Assembly (NCBI RefSeq): GCF_009017415.1
Contig: NC_092406.1
Location: 744,001-808,000, forward strand
DNA from: Aspergillus flavus
Lineage: Eukaryota; Ascomycota; Eurotiomycetes; Eurotiales; Aspergillaceae
Length of the DNA: 64,000 nucleotides
Direction of reading: 5' to 3'
The notes beneath the pieces were generated by a model, which did not search any database, was not told the DNA's origin, and saw only the letters and a list, made by a program, of their open reading frames with translations. Below are positions 21,027 to 33,300 of this stretch, one piece after another (the first letter of the stretch is position 1; every line of letters starts with the position of its first letter). A program made the translations under genes and the position numbers.

Positions 21027-23583
21027 CTATACATATCTCACCTCCCTAGCAACCGCATTACAAAGCTCAACTCTCACCCCAGCACCCCCAAGAACATGAA
21101 TCCACAATCGCTGAGTATCACTCAAGCGATCATTCTCACTCTTCACCTCGACAAACATCACCTCCCGACTCTCCACCCGCCACAGAAACAGATCCGGAAT
21201 CCCACCCCCACGCTGCTGATACTCCTGCGCCAGGACCTTGCAGATGGCCGCGAGGGCCTCGCCGCGGAAGCACCTCACGATGTCGACGAGGTCATCCAGC
21301 TCAAAGGTCCAATCGATGCCGATAGCACAGGGCTGGCGAGGTGCTTCACGAGCGTGAACAGCACGGAGGATACGTTCAGACTCGCCGTTGGTGATCTCCA
21401 CCAGACGATGATTGATCTCCGAGGCGCGAGTAGCGTAGAAAGAGTCCGTATGGAGATCTAAGGGACAGGTTTGGAAAGGCGTCTGAAAAACATTCGGGAC
21501 GTAGGTGAAGAGGATGTCGTAAAAGAGATAGCCGAACTGGAACATAATCAGATCAATCTCTACTTCGTTTCACACGGAAAAGAAACAACTCACCAGAGTC
21601 CGAACAATCCCTCCCTCAGAATGATATCCCTTCCACCCCTGATCCCGATACCAACTCAAACACATACTTTCCACCCGACACTCCCCACCATCCCTTTCAT
21701 CAACCCAAACAGTCGCTCTCCCCCGTCTAGACATATCCTCCTGCGCAAGCGTATCCTCACGCTCAATACGAATACCCTCGACCGTCCGTTCCTCCGGCCT
21801 AGCCAACATAACATGACTAAAATCATGCTGCTCCCGTTTAACCACCTTAAGCGCCCTCTCAAGCTTCATAATCCGCTTCTGCAAATCATAATGGTAAATC
21901 AAATGGCAATCCGGATCCTGAAGACCCTCCTCACACGTCTGCAACGCAATCCGTCTCCAATGTTTCCGTTGCGCGTCCTCGCTGCGTCCTTCCCACGACA
22001 TCAGATTCCACATATAGTGTTCCTCCAGGAGTGCTTTCCGCTGATACCACGACCCCCGCCGCGCAGCATGGAACAGTCGCTGACCCAGTAACTCACACAG
22101 AAGCCGATGCTCCTCTTTATACTCCTTGAACCTGCCTAGCGGGTAAAGTCCCTTGTGGATAATCCGCGTGTAGACCCACGCAGGCGAGAAGCGTCGTAAG
22201 TAAGCCCCCTCCCCACACTCATAGACACTATCTTCCTTTTGCTGCTCTTGCTGGCAGAGCTTCTTCCACCGGGGATACACTTTATAAGCATGATCCCGGA
22301 CTTGGGTTAACAATTCCACTGTCGGCGTACCACTGAACTCCAGAATATGATCTATATCAAACTGCGTCCGCAACGCAGACTCAAATTCCAGCAGAAAAGC
22401 CCTCGACGGGAAAATCGAGCTCGACCGACAAACGACATACTCCGGGAAATTCCTCCGCGAGATCTTCGCCAGGATGATAGTGGTGAGGGATTTCTCCGTC
22501 CATTCCGTCGAGCGGTAAAAGACGAGATGGACGCGCTCGAAGAGTTCCCTCGGCGCAGTAGCGAGGCGGATACAATCCCCTGTGTAGTCGAGGATCTTCT
22601 GGGTGAAGTGGGTGTCGCGGTTGGCGGATGTTTTGTTGGTGCTGGTGGTGGTCCAGTCGAGGCCGGTTTGTTGTTGGCTGGCGCGGTGGAGGGCGGTTAG
22701 GAGGTCTTTTTTGCTTTTGCCTTGTACTTTGGCGTCTTTGGCGAGAGTTTTGAGTTCATCTAGTAGGAGAAGGGAGCTGGCTTCTTCTAGGGTGGTGATT
22801 TGGTCTGTTTTATCGGCGAAGTGGAAGTAGGTAATTGGTTCTGGGGTGTTAGGGTGGTCTGTGTCGATGGGGGGTGAGGTTGCTGGGGGTGGGTTTATGG
22901 GGAGGGTACGGGTGCGTTGGAGGTCGTTTACGGCGCTTGTGAGGTCTGAGATGTCGGAGTAGTAGCCTAGTCGGTTGATCCGATGCCAGGCCGAGGTCTT
23001 TCGGAGGAAGAGTCGCACGTATCTGTTTCTGTTAGTATGTGACTAGATTGTTCAATCTGTGGTTGGACTTAACTTACAGATACTGTGATTCATACGATAA
23101 CTCCTTCCACTGCTTGAAGACCTCCATCTCAGCATCGTCGAATAGATGCGCCTCCTCATCTAGCACAGTTTCCAGCGCCAGATTGAACGCATCCACGTAG
23201 ATAGAGCTCTTCCCCTTCCGCCACTTGCCATCCTGCAACCGTTCTCGTAGTCCGGGCTCTTCCTCGTGATCTGAAATGGACTGCGAGGCTTCATATTCCT
23301 CGATTGCATGGCTATCCGTATCGATAGCGGGCAGTGAAGACTCGAGTTCCGTCTGGCTTCCAGGAAAGGGAAGTTCATCTCCCTCTGGCTCTTGGCCTAG
23401 ATACGGTGTGCTCGCAGTGTCCTCCACATCTGGGTTAACCAAAGGCGTCTCCGGTATCTCTAACCCATCTTTCCGGCCAGTAACAGCATCGCTGAGACCA
23501 GTAGCGTCGTCCGTATCATCCGCCGTAGTTTTTCTGCGCTTGACCGACGGCCGCAGGGTGTCCCAGTAGTCCAGCAGGGACAT
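21027..23583 (-). CDS. fan1: FAN1 structure-specific nuclease, 814 aa
   Basis: 5' flap endonuclease/exonuclease of DNA interstrand crosslink repair. Three exons with introns 21537-21593 and 23023-23077, 2445 nt in frame. The N-terminal 170 residues are acidic and probably disordered, starting MSLLDYWDTLRP with a basic KRRK stretch; I see no Cys-type UBZ finger there. A SAP-like segment follows (DELKTLAKDAKVQGK), as in other FAN1 proteins. The central part carries the helical region. The C-terminus is a VRR-NUC domain with catalytic signature GGGIPDLFLW...FVEVKSEND: the PD...EVK metal site. It shares a divergent promoter with sdc1. Confidence 0.92.
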
Positions 23584-24324
23584 GCTGCCAGGGCGTACTT
23601 ATCAACATGAGAGTCACCAAAAAGAAACCCCCAAGAAACCCTTATCTACGACCTAACGCCAACATCCAAATGGCGAGACGCGCGATCCACGACCCTCGAC
23701 ACGAGATCACATGACCTTAATTGAAAACCCATCAGTTTGACCTGTTTGCACACCCAACCAATCAGCATGCAGAACAAGCAATAAGCAATACAGCCCAGAA
23801 TCAAACAATCAAACCCCCTCAGTGACAACTGCAAGCCCTACCTACTCTTTCTTATAAGACAAGACATAGAGAATCCAAGATCCCACCCACCAACAGCACA
23901 AGTACTATAAATGGATCAAACAATGGCTGACGCCCCAGTGAGTGAAGAAGCCCCAATCCAATCCAGTCCTTGTCTACGCACATACCATGCCAATCCCCAC
24001 TGTGGAGAGCTCCCGCCACAAGGTCGATTTGTTTAATGTTCGAAGGAGAAAGCTCCATAAATACTCTTTACTTAACGTCGTTCTTTTCATCTGTCGTTTT
24101 ACCCTATACATTACCCTTCTGTTGCTTTTCCCGGGTTACCGGAATTTGATAGTCAATCCAATTGATCACACCCAATACATACCTCCCCCAAACTCAAACG
24201 TCATAACCCAACGGAATCCCGACTGGAAACGTGAGCTCACCCAAGAAAAAAAAAATTAACCCAGTCCCCCATCCCACCTCCAAACACCAAAGACACTCCC
24301 TCGACAACCGAAAAACAATCTATC
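23584..24324. promoter_or_regulatory. divergent promoter region, fan1 (-) and sdc1 (+)
   Basis: 741 bases between two opposite start codons. No coding potential is recognised. The frame 23942-24259 is probably chance. Confidence 0.5.
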
Positions 24325-24654
24325 ATGGCCAACGATTCCACCCCCAATACCGCAGCGGCCAATACCCCGACCGGCGAACCTACACCCACTACCCAGCTCC
24401 GGCCCGGCGGTGCCCCGGCCCGAGTCTACATGAACGAGAAGATCGTCCCGTATCTCCTGGAGGGGATGAAGCATGTTACGAAGGAGCAGTAAGTGATATG
24501 CCTTGCCGGGGTTGTTTACTTGTGTATTCAATGACCGGGGAATTGAAGTGGCTAACTGGGGTATGGAATTAGACCACAAAACCCGCTCCGTGTACTTGGC
24601 GAATTCCTTATTCAGAAGAGTAATGAGGTGGAGGGGGCCAAGTCGCCTGAATAG
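24325..24654 (+). CDS. sdc1: COMPASS subunit Sdc1 (Dpy-30 homologue), 81 aa
   Basis: Small subunit of the Set1/COMPASS histone H3-K4 methyltransferase; it dimerises and docks on Bre2. Two exons (24325-24488 and 24573-24654), 246 nt in frame. After a Thr/Pro/Ala-rich start, the Dpy-30 motif begins at TTQLRPGG (family: LPTRxYLdxTVvPiLl) and continues VYMNEKIVPYLLEGM, then across the splice PQNPLRVLGEFLI, the RPxNPxxxLAxyLl signature. It has the normal length for the fungal protein. Confidence 0.9.
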
Positions 24655-25233
24655 ATCTTTGAGGGTCTTATAATTGAGAGATTGGGTTGAGTTGAGATAT
24701 AGGGGATTGCGTGTTTTCTGTTCTCCTGAGGGGGGGATATTGCGATATTGCGCGCCGGTCGATTCATCCTACCTCGTCTTATCCTCGAGAAACAGTGGAT
24801 GTTGTGTTTTTACCGGGGTAGCCTGCCATACACTCTATAGCTGGACAGGACCGATGGACTGGGATTGGGCATGGGAGACTTGAAAGGCTGCGTCTCTTGC
24901 TGCGCAGATTCGGGACTTGACTTTGGGGATAGTTCGTTTGCGGTGTTTTTTCTTTGGGTTAGGGATTTTATGATACCATTTTTTAACGCTATACGTTTTG
25001 AATGTAAGAGAATGGAGGATTGTCTATGTTATCTATATTCTCTAGATTATCTAAATTGACTTTGATGGATCGGTGTGTGGGGTGATTGGTTGGTGGTACT
25101 CATTCGTTCCTTTGACACGCTAACCTGAGCTTATAGTCTTATACAGTACAAATACCCCCTCCGCCTCCCACATTCTCTTTCCAACTTTTGTCCTATCTTC
25201 AGTATCTCACAAACATTTCCCAATCTTCCCTAA
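24655..25233. other. sdc1 3' flank and promoter of the RRM gene
   Basis: 579 bases between two plus-strand genes. The pyrimidine-rich run 25150-25230 just before the next ATG is typical of a fungal promoter/5' leader. No gene is seen. Confidence 0.5.
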
Positions 25234-25649
25234 ATGTCCGTCACGCCCTCCGTTAAGTGAGTTCTATACGCTGCAACATCCTCTGTTCTCCTGCTAACTC
25301 ACCTCCAGCAATCTCGCCGTGTCCACCGACGACCGAACCCTCAGGGTGTTCTTTGAAAATTACGGCAATGTGGAAGATGCTGTGCGTCCCCCTCCTCTTG
25401 TGTGCTCCTTCTCTCTTCATGATGCTAATTACCGGTAGGTCGTCATAAAGGACCCTAAAACCCGCCTCAGCCGTGGCTTCGGTTTCGTGACCTTCTCGTC
25501 CGACGAGGAGGCCGAGATCGCTGTCACAAATACGAACGAGAAGGAGTGAGTCCCAAACAATCCCCCTTGCCCCTCAGCCTTCAGACTACAGGCCAAATGT
25601 TCCCACACTTGATGGCAACACCATCAGTGTCCACTGCCGAGGCAAGTAA
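25234..25649 (+). CDS. single-RRM mini-protein, 86 aa
   Basis: Four exons (25234-25256, 25309-25381, 25439-25545, 25592-25649), 261 nt in frame. It is nearly all one RNA-recognition motif. RNP1 is clear (RGFGFVTF), preceded by LRVFFENYGNVEDAVVIKD and followed by a terminal LDGNTISVHCRG strand. RNP2, normally a V-F/Y-V-G-N-L strand, is degenerate here (VNNLAV). The first coding exon is 23 nt. It resembles glycine-rich or cold-inducible RRM proteins without the RGG tail. A role in RNA binding is inferred; no partner is visible. Confidence 0.8.
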
Positions 25650-28319
25650 GGACCTTGCCCCTCCACCCCTCCTCATAATCAGTGCTTCGGGTGTATTTCC
25701 CCGTCTATCAGTGACTGACTTTGCCAATCTTTGGTTTTTTTTATGGCGGCTTCTCCTGTGGATGAAGAGACTCGCGGGGTTCGGATTTCTATGTGTGGTG
25801 CGGGTTTTCCTGCTAGAATAAACCGACTACGGCAGGTCTTTTCGAACCTTAAACCAGTATTATGAATGAACAATCGTCTCTATTCGCTATGACGCCCCGA
25901 GCAATGGAGATATGCGATATGTCATTCCCTCTCCAAGCCCCCCCTGCCCGGCCCCCAACCTGCAGGTCACATATCAAATATCGGGCCCATCGGTCCAATG
26001 CCTAGAGTAGCAGTGTAGTTTGATAATACCAGTTTATCAGACTAGAACCTATTCTCGACAAGAAGATAGGCTGAACTGTACAGAAGAGAGACCAACAAGA
26101 AAAAGGAAACGTTGGTCATGAACGGTAAAGAGATCAACTCAGGAATCACATATATTTCGCAATTTCGTATAAATTACAGGCCTTGAAGTATCCATATCGT
26201 ATCCATATCGTTAAATGCATCGCCTATTCTAGCTAGCGGTCTTCGAAAAGGGGCTATGGGCAGTCATCCTATCAGGACTCTCACGCAGTCCGGATTTATT
26301 TCCCGGGAGTCAAGTCGGAAGAGGATGGAGGTATAACTGAATTCGAGTACTGCTGTATGGGATTCAAATGGAGATCAGTTCCGGTTAGAATTTCTCTTAT
26401 GTATATGGGGTGCCTTGTGATATAAAGAGCGTTGCGATTTCCCGGTTTTATAGAAGATTGGTCACTTTCTATCGCTTATAGTATACCTAATACTTGATAT
26501 ATATAAATTAGTAAACCCGACGGCTTCAAAGGCAAGATCTTAGTAGCAAAAAAAATAATTACAAAAAGTAAGGTTTCATTTTATAAATATTAATTAAATC
26601 ATTTATAAAGTAGACCCTTAACTTTTATATATCTATAAAGTTATATAGATTCTGAATAATACCTTACGTAGACTAGGTATAAAGAGTAAGTTACTGGGGA
26701 GAATAACCTATCTTTAATATATATTATATATTACACTATTTCACAACCTCACCCCTGATTCATTGAATGGCACTAGGGTTAAGGAACCACTATTCCTTCA
26801 TTAGACATACTACTAGGGAGTGTGTTAAGGGATGATTATATATTAATCAAGGGTGTTCCTCGCCCTTACGTCATGGACTACCTAGACTAAGCGTGATCAG
26901 GTAAGAGGATTATATGGTTCAACTTATTAGCAGCTATTCCAACTCCTACTCTAAACTAACAACCCGCCCCTAGGATCAGCTCAAGTTCAAAACCCTCGTT
27001 GACAGTGACATATGATACTGGCAAAATATGACCGTTGCTGTACCTACCTTGATCGACCTCTAGCTTGTCAGACTAATCAGGAAACCTTGAGTGAACAGAT
27101 AATCGACCAGCAGAATCGTCTCTATTCCTACAAAACGGATAGTATACACCCTATACTCTAGACCATGGAATGACACGAACCCAAGCGCTTCCCCATAAAA
27201 AGCATGGTTCTGTCTGTTAGTGACTTGGCAAAACAACAAGTAACATGTCACGGCTGGTCGACAGCACCACGCAATGGAGATCGTCGGACTCCGTGAATCA
27301 AGACGAAGTAAAGAAACAATACTGGATTATGGGGACCGTTTCTGAATGGGAAGATGGGACTCCTTTTCCACGTGTTAGCTCGGTTCGCGATACCATCTTA
27401 CCTACCTCGGCAGGCCAACAGGCCATCAACAGTCGTAGTTGGTGGAACCCCAGGCTGTTGATAAGATGGCTGCTGCAATTACGTCGACATGGCTCTCTCC
27501 CGCTCGTTCTAGACGCGTACACTTCGCTCGTACTGGCGATACTACAAGCACGCAAGCAACACGATGGCGGAACTGGCGGATCATGGCCGAACTCCGTTCA
27601 ACTGCTTGTGTCCTCAGGAGGCGTAAAGAGAAATTGTGCATGGCATGATAGATATTATGTCTTTTGCTTCTGGCCGTATACAGATCGAACAGTCGTTACG
27701 TAGAAAATGTTGAATAAGACGCAACAAGGCGAACAAGCTGACTAGCGAGATAACGACCAATTTCCGGAAGAGTTGTAATGTAGAAGTGCTGAGACCCATC
27801 TGATAATCCGAGGAATTACAACGTTAAGGTAAATATCATGTCTTTTCCTTCCCTGCCGCCAATTTGTCCGGTGTTTCGAGCGAATCAACAAAAGAAAAAT
27901 CCAGCTAGCGACCGCAGACCGACGACAACAAGAGTAACTTGTTCTTCCCTTTTTTTTCTTTCTTTTTTTCTCTTTTGGTTTTCTGACAGGGTTAAGATGG
28001 TCGCATAACTGATGGCGTACCGAATGTCGCCGAGATGACAAGTAGTAATAGCGCAGACGACTTTTTCCGATGAAATCAAGAACAACATAAACCGACATTC
28101 CACCGTGGACCGTCGAGCTCATTCCCCATAGGCAGCGGGTATTGAATTAAGAAACCATTCCAAGGAATGTGGATGGGCGTTGGAATGTCACACAAAACAA
28201 GGACAGGGGGTAACAAAAGAAACGAAAAGGGGAAGCCTAGACAGAGACTAGAGACGGGGGAAAAGAATTACGTGCCATGACCCTGATTTTTAATCGTCGA
28301 TAACTGCCCAACCCTGCAC
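25650..28319. other. 2.7-kb AT-rich, repeat-like gap
   Basis: No gene is recognised. 26460-26760 is strongly AT-rich with many TATA/TTAA steps. 26740-26960 looks like repeat or LTR debris. A direct repeat GTATCCATATC occurs twice back to back at about 26188-26209. The 152-codon frame at 27245-27703 and overlapping frames show no family features. The part next to 28320 is the 3' flank of the Tra2-like gene. Confidence 0.5.
26460..26960. repeat. AT-rich island, possible decayed transposable element
   Basis: Base composition drops sharply to A/T (many TATATA, TTAATTAA-like words) compared with flanking genes, then a TGTGTTAAGGGATG stretch resembling an LTR edge follows near 26820. Such islands in Eurotiales are often RIP-mutated transposon remains. 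No coding remnants or paired terminal repeats are seen, so the type is unknown. Confidence 0.35.
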
Positions 28320-29485
28320 CTACCTGCTACCATATCGGTCTTCACGAGGTTCATACGAGCGACCGCCACCGCCACCGCCGCCGCCGGAATAAGCCTCACG
28401 AGGAGGAGGAGGAGCACCACCATGGCTGTAACTAGGAGGGTTAGCATCGCGATCATAATAGCCACGGCGCTCTTCGCGGCGGTCATCGCGGCGTTCATCG
28501 CGACTGTACCGGTCTTCCCGTCCTCCCGAAGCATAACGATCGATTCCACGGTAGCTACCGTAGTCGTCCCGGTAGTCACGGCGGTAATCCCGGTAGTCAC
28601 CGCGGCCTTCACCACGGCCGCCATAGTCGCGGCGGTCACTGTAAGAGTCGTAGCGGCCATAGCGGTAGTCGTCGTTGCGGCGCCAGCTGCCTCCGTAAGG
28701 GGCACGTCGGTCGTCGTAGCGGTCACTACGTCCGCCGCGGCCACCGCCCCGGAAGTCTGCAAATGCTGTGAGTCGTTTGATGTTACTGATCCGGGCTCAG
28801 GAGTTACTGACCACGCTTGGGGGGTCCAAAGTATTTGCCGGGGGTCGGGGTGCGAGGGCGGCTACGACGAGCCTTCTCAATGCTGAGAGTACGGCCCTCG
28901 ATGACCTCACCCTGCAAACCTTCCTTGGCAGCGTCGGCTTGTTCCGCAGTCACCATTTTGACGAATCCGAAGCCACGAGATTCCTTGGTGTGAGGGTCGA
29001 CCATGATCGAGCAGCTCTCGACATCACCATATTTCTCGAAAAGACGCGAAATGTCGGACTCGGTCAGACGGGGGTGAATGCCGGTGACGAAAAGGTTGGA
29101 GCCAGTGTTGACCGCACCCTCCTCATCCTCAAGAGGCTTACGCGGTTCGATAGGAGCCCTAGAGAGAGAATGGCGAGTTAGTTGCGTTTTCTTCTTTTTC
29201 TTCTCAGATTCGAATAACGCCCAGCACGTGGCGAAGTTTCTGGTCATGCGACATACCGGTCATCGGCGCGACCATTGGGAGAGCGGCTACGGGCGCGGTC
29301 GGTACGAGGCTCATCGCGAGGAGATGCGCTGCGTTCGTCGCGAGAGAAGCGAGGCTCGTCTAACGCGTGTGCAAGTAGACGGATCAGTATTGCTGTGGTG
29401 TTCCCAGGGTGATGCCGAAGATGCTGATGTAACCATCGAACCTACCGTCATAGCGACCGTTTTCGTGATCATACTCTGTGGACAT
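28320..29485 (-). CDS. Tra2-like RRM splicing regulator, 308 aa
   Basis: Four exons (28320-28756, 28812-29158, 29257-29359, 29446-29485), 927 nt in frame. A short Arg/Ser-rich N-terminus (RSRSPNGRADDR) precedes one RRM with RNP2 NLFVTGI and RNP1 RGFGFVKM, then the linker TPTPGKYFGPP, close to the conserved Pro-rich linker of transformer-2 proteins. The C-terminal 145 residues are repeats of Arg/Tyr/Asp/Gly with a poly-Gly run near 28365-28385 and end RYGSR. The family regulates splice-site choice through SR-type contacts. Other open frames over 28268-28886 come from the repetitive tail. A CT-rich coding-strand tract lies upstream. Confidence 0.85.
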
Positions 29486-30332
29486 ATTGACGGAGATTAT
29501 CGAACAACTAGAGATTGGTTGGTAAAGAGAGCGGTTATATGACAGGGAAAGGAACGCGTCGCACGTCGAAAATTTGTTGATGGGAAAATGATGCAGAAAA
29601 TTCAAGCACCCACACTGGTCTGATTAGGAAGAAGAATAATCACCAATATAGGGGAGAAGAATTAATCAAATCCTCAGAAATGAGGAAGAACAAGGAAAAG
29701 AATAAGAAGGGGGGAGGGAAAGAAAAGAAGAAGAGGGATGAATGGTTGGTTGGGAGAGGGATGGATGAATGATGAAAGAAGGGGGAAGAAAGCAGTTCGT
29801 TCACTTGCCCGTCGAAGGTCCAAGTCACCGAATTCCAGACCTTTTACGGCAAGCGGCTCTTGTGGGTGGAGCGCCAAGACCCGGCTGTTTGTTATGATCA
29901 CTTCCTCCGGAGATACATAGATAGGAGTGAATCTTCCTGGCCATTCACTAGAAATCAAATAATAAATACAATAGACTACACTCTCACACGGGATTAACGC
30001 TTAGAATCCTCAGTTGCAGTAGTCCATTCAGTCGTAGATCAACCTAACTAACTACAGTCCCGACGACCCCCATCCTCAATGCTATCAGTGCAAGAAAACG
30101 AACATCTCAAGATTCATTCATCGTAGTAGACGCAAAAGCACAGGGAACATGTGAAATCAACAAGATGCAAGAGAAGAAAAGGGGGGGGACGCCGTAATCC
30201 GATCCGCGCCAGAAGCCTGAACACAAACATGATAGAAGCAAAAAAAAGTATTAAAGAGAGAAAGGAGAAGAAGAGGTTGAAGAAAGAAGAAATAAAAAAA
30301 AAAAGACTCAAACGGGGAATCGCTTCAATCAT
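29486..30332. other. gap with purine-rich tracts upstream of the Tra2-like gene
   Basis: Between two minus-strand genes. 29640-29800 is almost pure A/G on the plus strand (C/T on the transcribed-gene strand) and should be promoter/5' leader of the Tra2-like gene. A second A/G tract at 30165-30310 lies in the 3' flank of nto1. Neither encodes a recognisable protein. Confidence 0.55.
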
Positions 30333-33300
30333 CTATTTAAATCCGCGCCAGCGCCGCCGGGTTCGATACACCTTGACGGCCTGCTCCGGTGCAGCATCCG
30401 GTCTAGTGTCGGTGGATCCCTCGATGGCAGTGCCCATCTCCCCTTCGAGTTCATCGTCGACTAGGTCTTTCAGCTCATCCTCGTCAAGCTCACTGAGTTC
30501 TTCACTCATCCCGCGCATGACGTCCCGGCCCGTCCATCGCTCTTCATGGATAGTGGTGCCCACGGGATCGAATGGTTGCATATACCACTGGATACCACCT
30601 TGTGCTAAAGGTAGCTGTTGGTCTCCCTTGAAGCTGGGAGGGGGTGTCAACGGCTCTTTCTGTGGTTCAGTAGGTTGATCGGCGGGTCCTAGATCGTTCT
30701 CTTCTGATTTGTCTGAGACTCCATTTGGAACTGGTGGTGCGTCAAGAGTAGTACACGTTGCATTGGCAGACGGGTTCTCTTGCTTATCAGATTCATGCTC
30801 TACCGCCGGAGTGGCTACCATAGCCCCGGGGGCTTCCTGAGACTGAGATACTGAAGCACCATCGGGAGCTTGGGCTTGGTCTGCATCTGGCATAGCGCTA
30901 TCAATGGACTGTTGGGGTATAGCGGTAACTTCGGCGCCATCAGAGGGCTCCGACTTAGCAGTGACCTCAACATCTCCATTGACCTTTTCAGCATTCTCAA
31001 GGGGAACCTCTCGTTTTCCCTGCTCCTCATCACCAGCCGCCGGAGACTCGGCTTGTGAGCCCCTTCGCGACATAACGCTGTTCTCGAGCATAAGATCCAA
31101 CTCCTTAAGCTCCTGTTCGAAGGGCTTACGATTCAACTCGCTCTCTTTCTTGATCGCTTCCTCCAGGGCAGGCTGAATGAATTTGATAATGCGCTTGGCC
31201 AGTTTCCGTTTCTCGCGTTGCTCTAGGCTGAGCTCCGGAGCGCGGCCGCTGATCTGCATTTGAAGCTCGGCGGTGTCCCCAGCGGGCTGGACTCCAATCT
31301 CCGAGGTGAACACGCGAGCAAGATCAGCGGAGAAGGCAGAAACGGATGTGTACCGGCGCTCTTCCAGCTTGGTGCGTATCGAGACCAACCCCTGTCTGAA
31401 GATGCCCTTGCCGTCAAGTCTGTATCGACATCAGTAACAATCCCAAAGTAGTTAGAGGAAAAGACACTCACCCTTGAGCTTTTTCAAAAATAGGCCACAG
31501 CAAGGGGAATATAGGGAAGTAGACAGTGTCCACAATGCTCCGAAGAGTTTCGGCATCCTTCAACTTCTCCCTCTCACGTTTCTTGACCTCATCGCACATC
31601 GTTCTCAACCGATCGAGATCGTGATATAGTCGTTCACCAAACTCAATACGGCGTTGGAGCCGCTTTCCTCCGGCAGCTCCCATCGCGACGTAGTCTCGCC
31701 TGGTCATTTCCATAGATGAGAAGGTTTCTAATTGTAGCTGCAAACGCTTCAGCAATGCAGCGCCCCTCCTGGCTTCGCGTTTTAGTGTCCAGTACTTGCA
31801 CGCATCCTCTGCATATTGCTTTCTCTGACGCACACCGAAGCGCTGGAGAGAGGCTGCGACGGCATTTAGGACAACGTGCGGTATTACGGGAGCGCCAGAC
31901 GGCAGTTTCCAGATAGTCTTGGGTACAGTAGGCCTTTTTCTTTTATTCCCGCCAACCGTAAGCGTAATGCGTGGCGTATGAGTCCGTAGTGCCTCATCGT
32001 CCCCATGCTCATACCCGAGGGGTTGTGACGGCTCTAGAGCTAGTGCGGCAGCTTGACTATCACCCCATCGTCGGCCTTGCATAGTATTACGATAGAATTC
32101 TATAGCTTCAGCGGTAGCAGCGTCTGTCCCATGTTCCCGACGCCACTCGGGAGGAACATGTTTGTCACAGAATGCTTTGAGCAGGTGAGTATCCATGACT
32201 GCGGGAGATCCGTGACCAGACTTCATCTTCAGATAGAGCTGAGCCCGTCGGGCACAAGTCACATGGAATGCAACAAAGCAGTTCTTGTTGCTGCACTGGA
32301 TCGATGCACCCATTCGCTGCCGGCAAATATAGCAGTGAAGTTTCCAGCGGCTCCGGGGTACTTTTTCAATATCGGTGATCGGCTCCATCAGCGACGGATT
32401 GCCTATAGACACTTCAGGGATCCATATAGCGCAAAGCAAATGAGACCACTTCGAAGTGGTAGTCTGTTTGAAGGCACCTTCGGTGTTGGGACAGAAGATG
32501 CAGTTGACGGCTCCTCTCCCGACCAGCTGGCACTTACGACACAGCCATTGGCCCTCGGGGATGAACGGCACACCGTAACACTCCTGGTGTACCGCCAGGT
32601 CGCACCCATCGCAGAAGACGATAGCATTGGAGTTTTCACAATCACCATCATCGCAAATTGCACATTTGCTGTCTTGATCCTCTCCAGGCCCCGTGGTTTC
32701 GCCATTGACAGCAGCGGCAGAGCTTGAACGAGGTCGTTGTGTCTGAGGAGGTTTTGGGTTTGGTTTTGGGATGCGCTTTTCGAGCGCATGCCATTCTTTC
32801 TCAATCTTTGTCATGGTAATTTCAAAGACAGCGGGTTTGATAGGCTCCAACTGATCCTCCCTCCGCTTAGCATTGTAGTCCTCCAGCCACTTTTCGTCCT
32901 GCTCATCCATGTCATATTCTACTCTCCCAACAGACGTGTTGGGCTCCTCCTCAGTTCCAACGGGATTGACGGCATCGAGATCGTCCTCCTGCGGTGCCTC
33001 AGTTACCCGTATCAGTCGACGATCGTGGCGAAGGAAAAGATCACTCTCCTGATATCCGACACTTGCCATTGTCCGGTCAACATAGTTTTGTTGGCCCACC
33101 CCTGGGTGGTCGTAGAAAACAAATGGATCTCGTAGTCGAAATGAGGGTTTAGGGAGGGTTAGCCTCTCACGGGGGTTTGGACCAGGAGGTGGAACAACTT
33201 TTGGTTGTGGTGTAATTCCGAGGGCGTTTAGAATTGCCTCAGGACGGCGGGGAGGGCGCCCTGGCCGGCGTTTGATAGGTGTAGGAGACGTGCCATTGGC

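Noticed and set aside
27245..27703. 152-codon open frame on the plus strand in the AT-rich gap
   Set aside because: Composition and residue pattern look random, several other frames are open over the same bases, and no family is recognised.
28422..29542. Plus-strand frames of about 140-154 codons
   Set aside because: Antisense of the Tra2-like gene; Ala/Val-rich translation comes from the complement of Arg/Gly codon repeats.
30333..31388. Separate acidic-protein gene downstream of the PHD protein
   Set aside because: A 52-nt intron (31420-31471) joins it in frame to the PHD-containing exon and completes the bromodomain-like segment.
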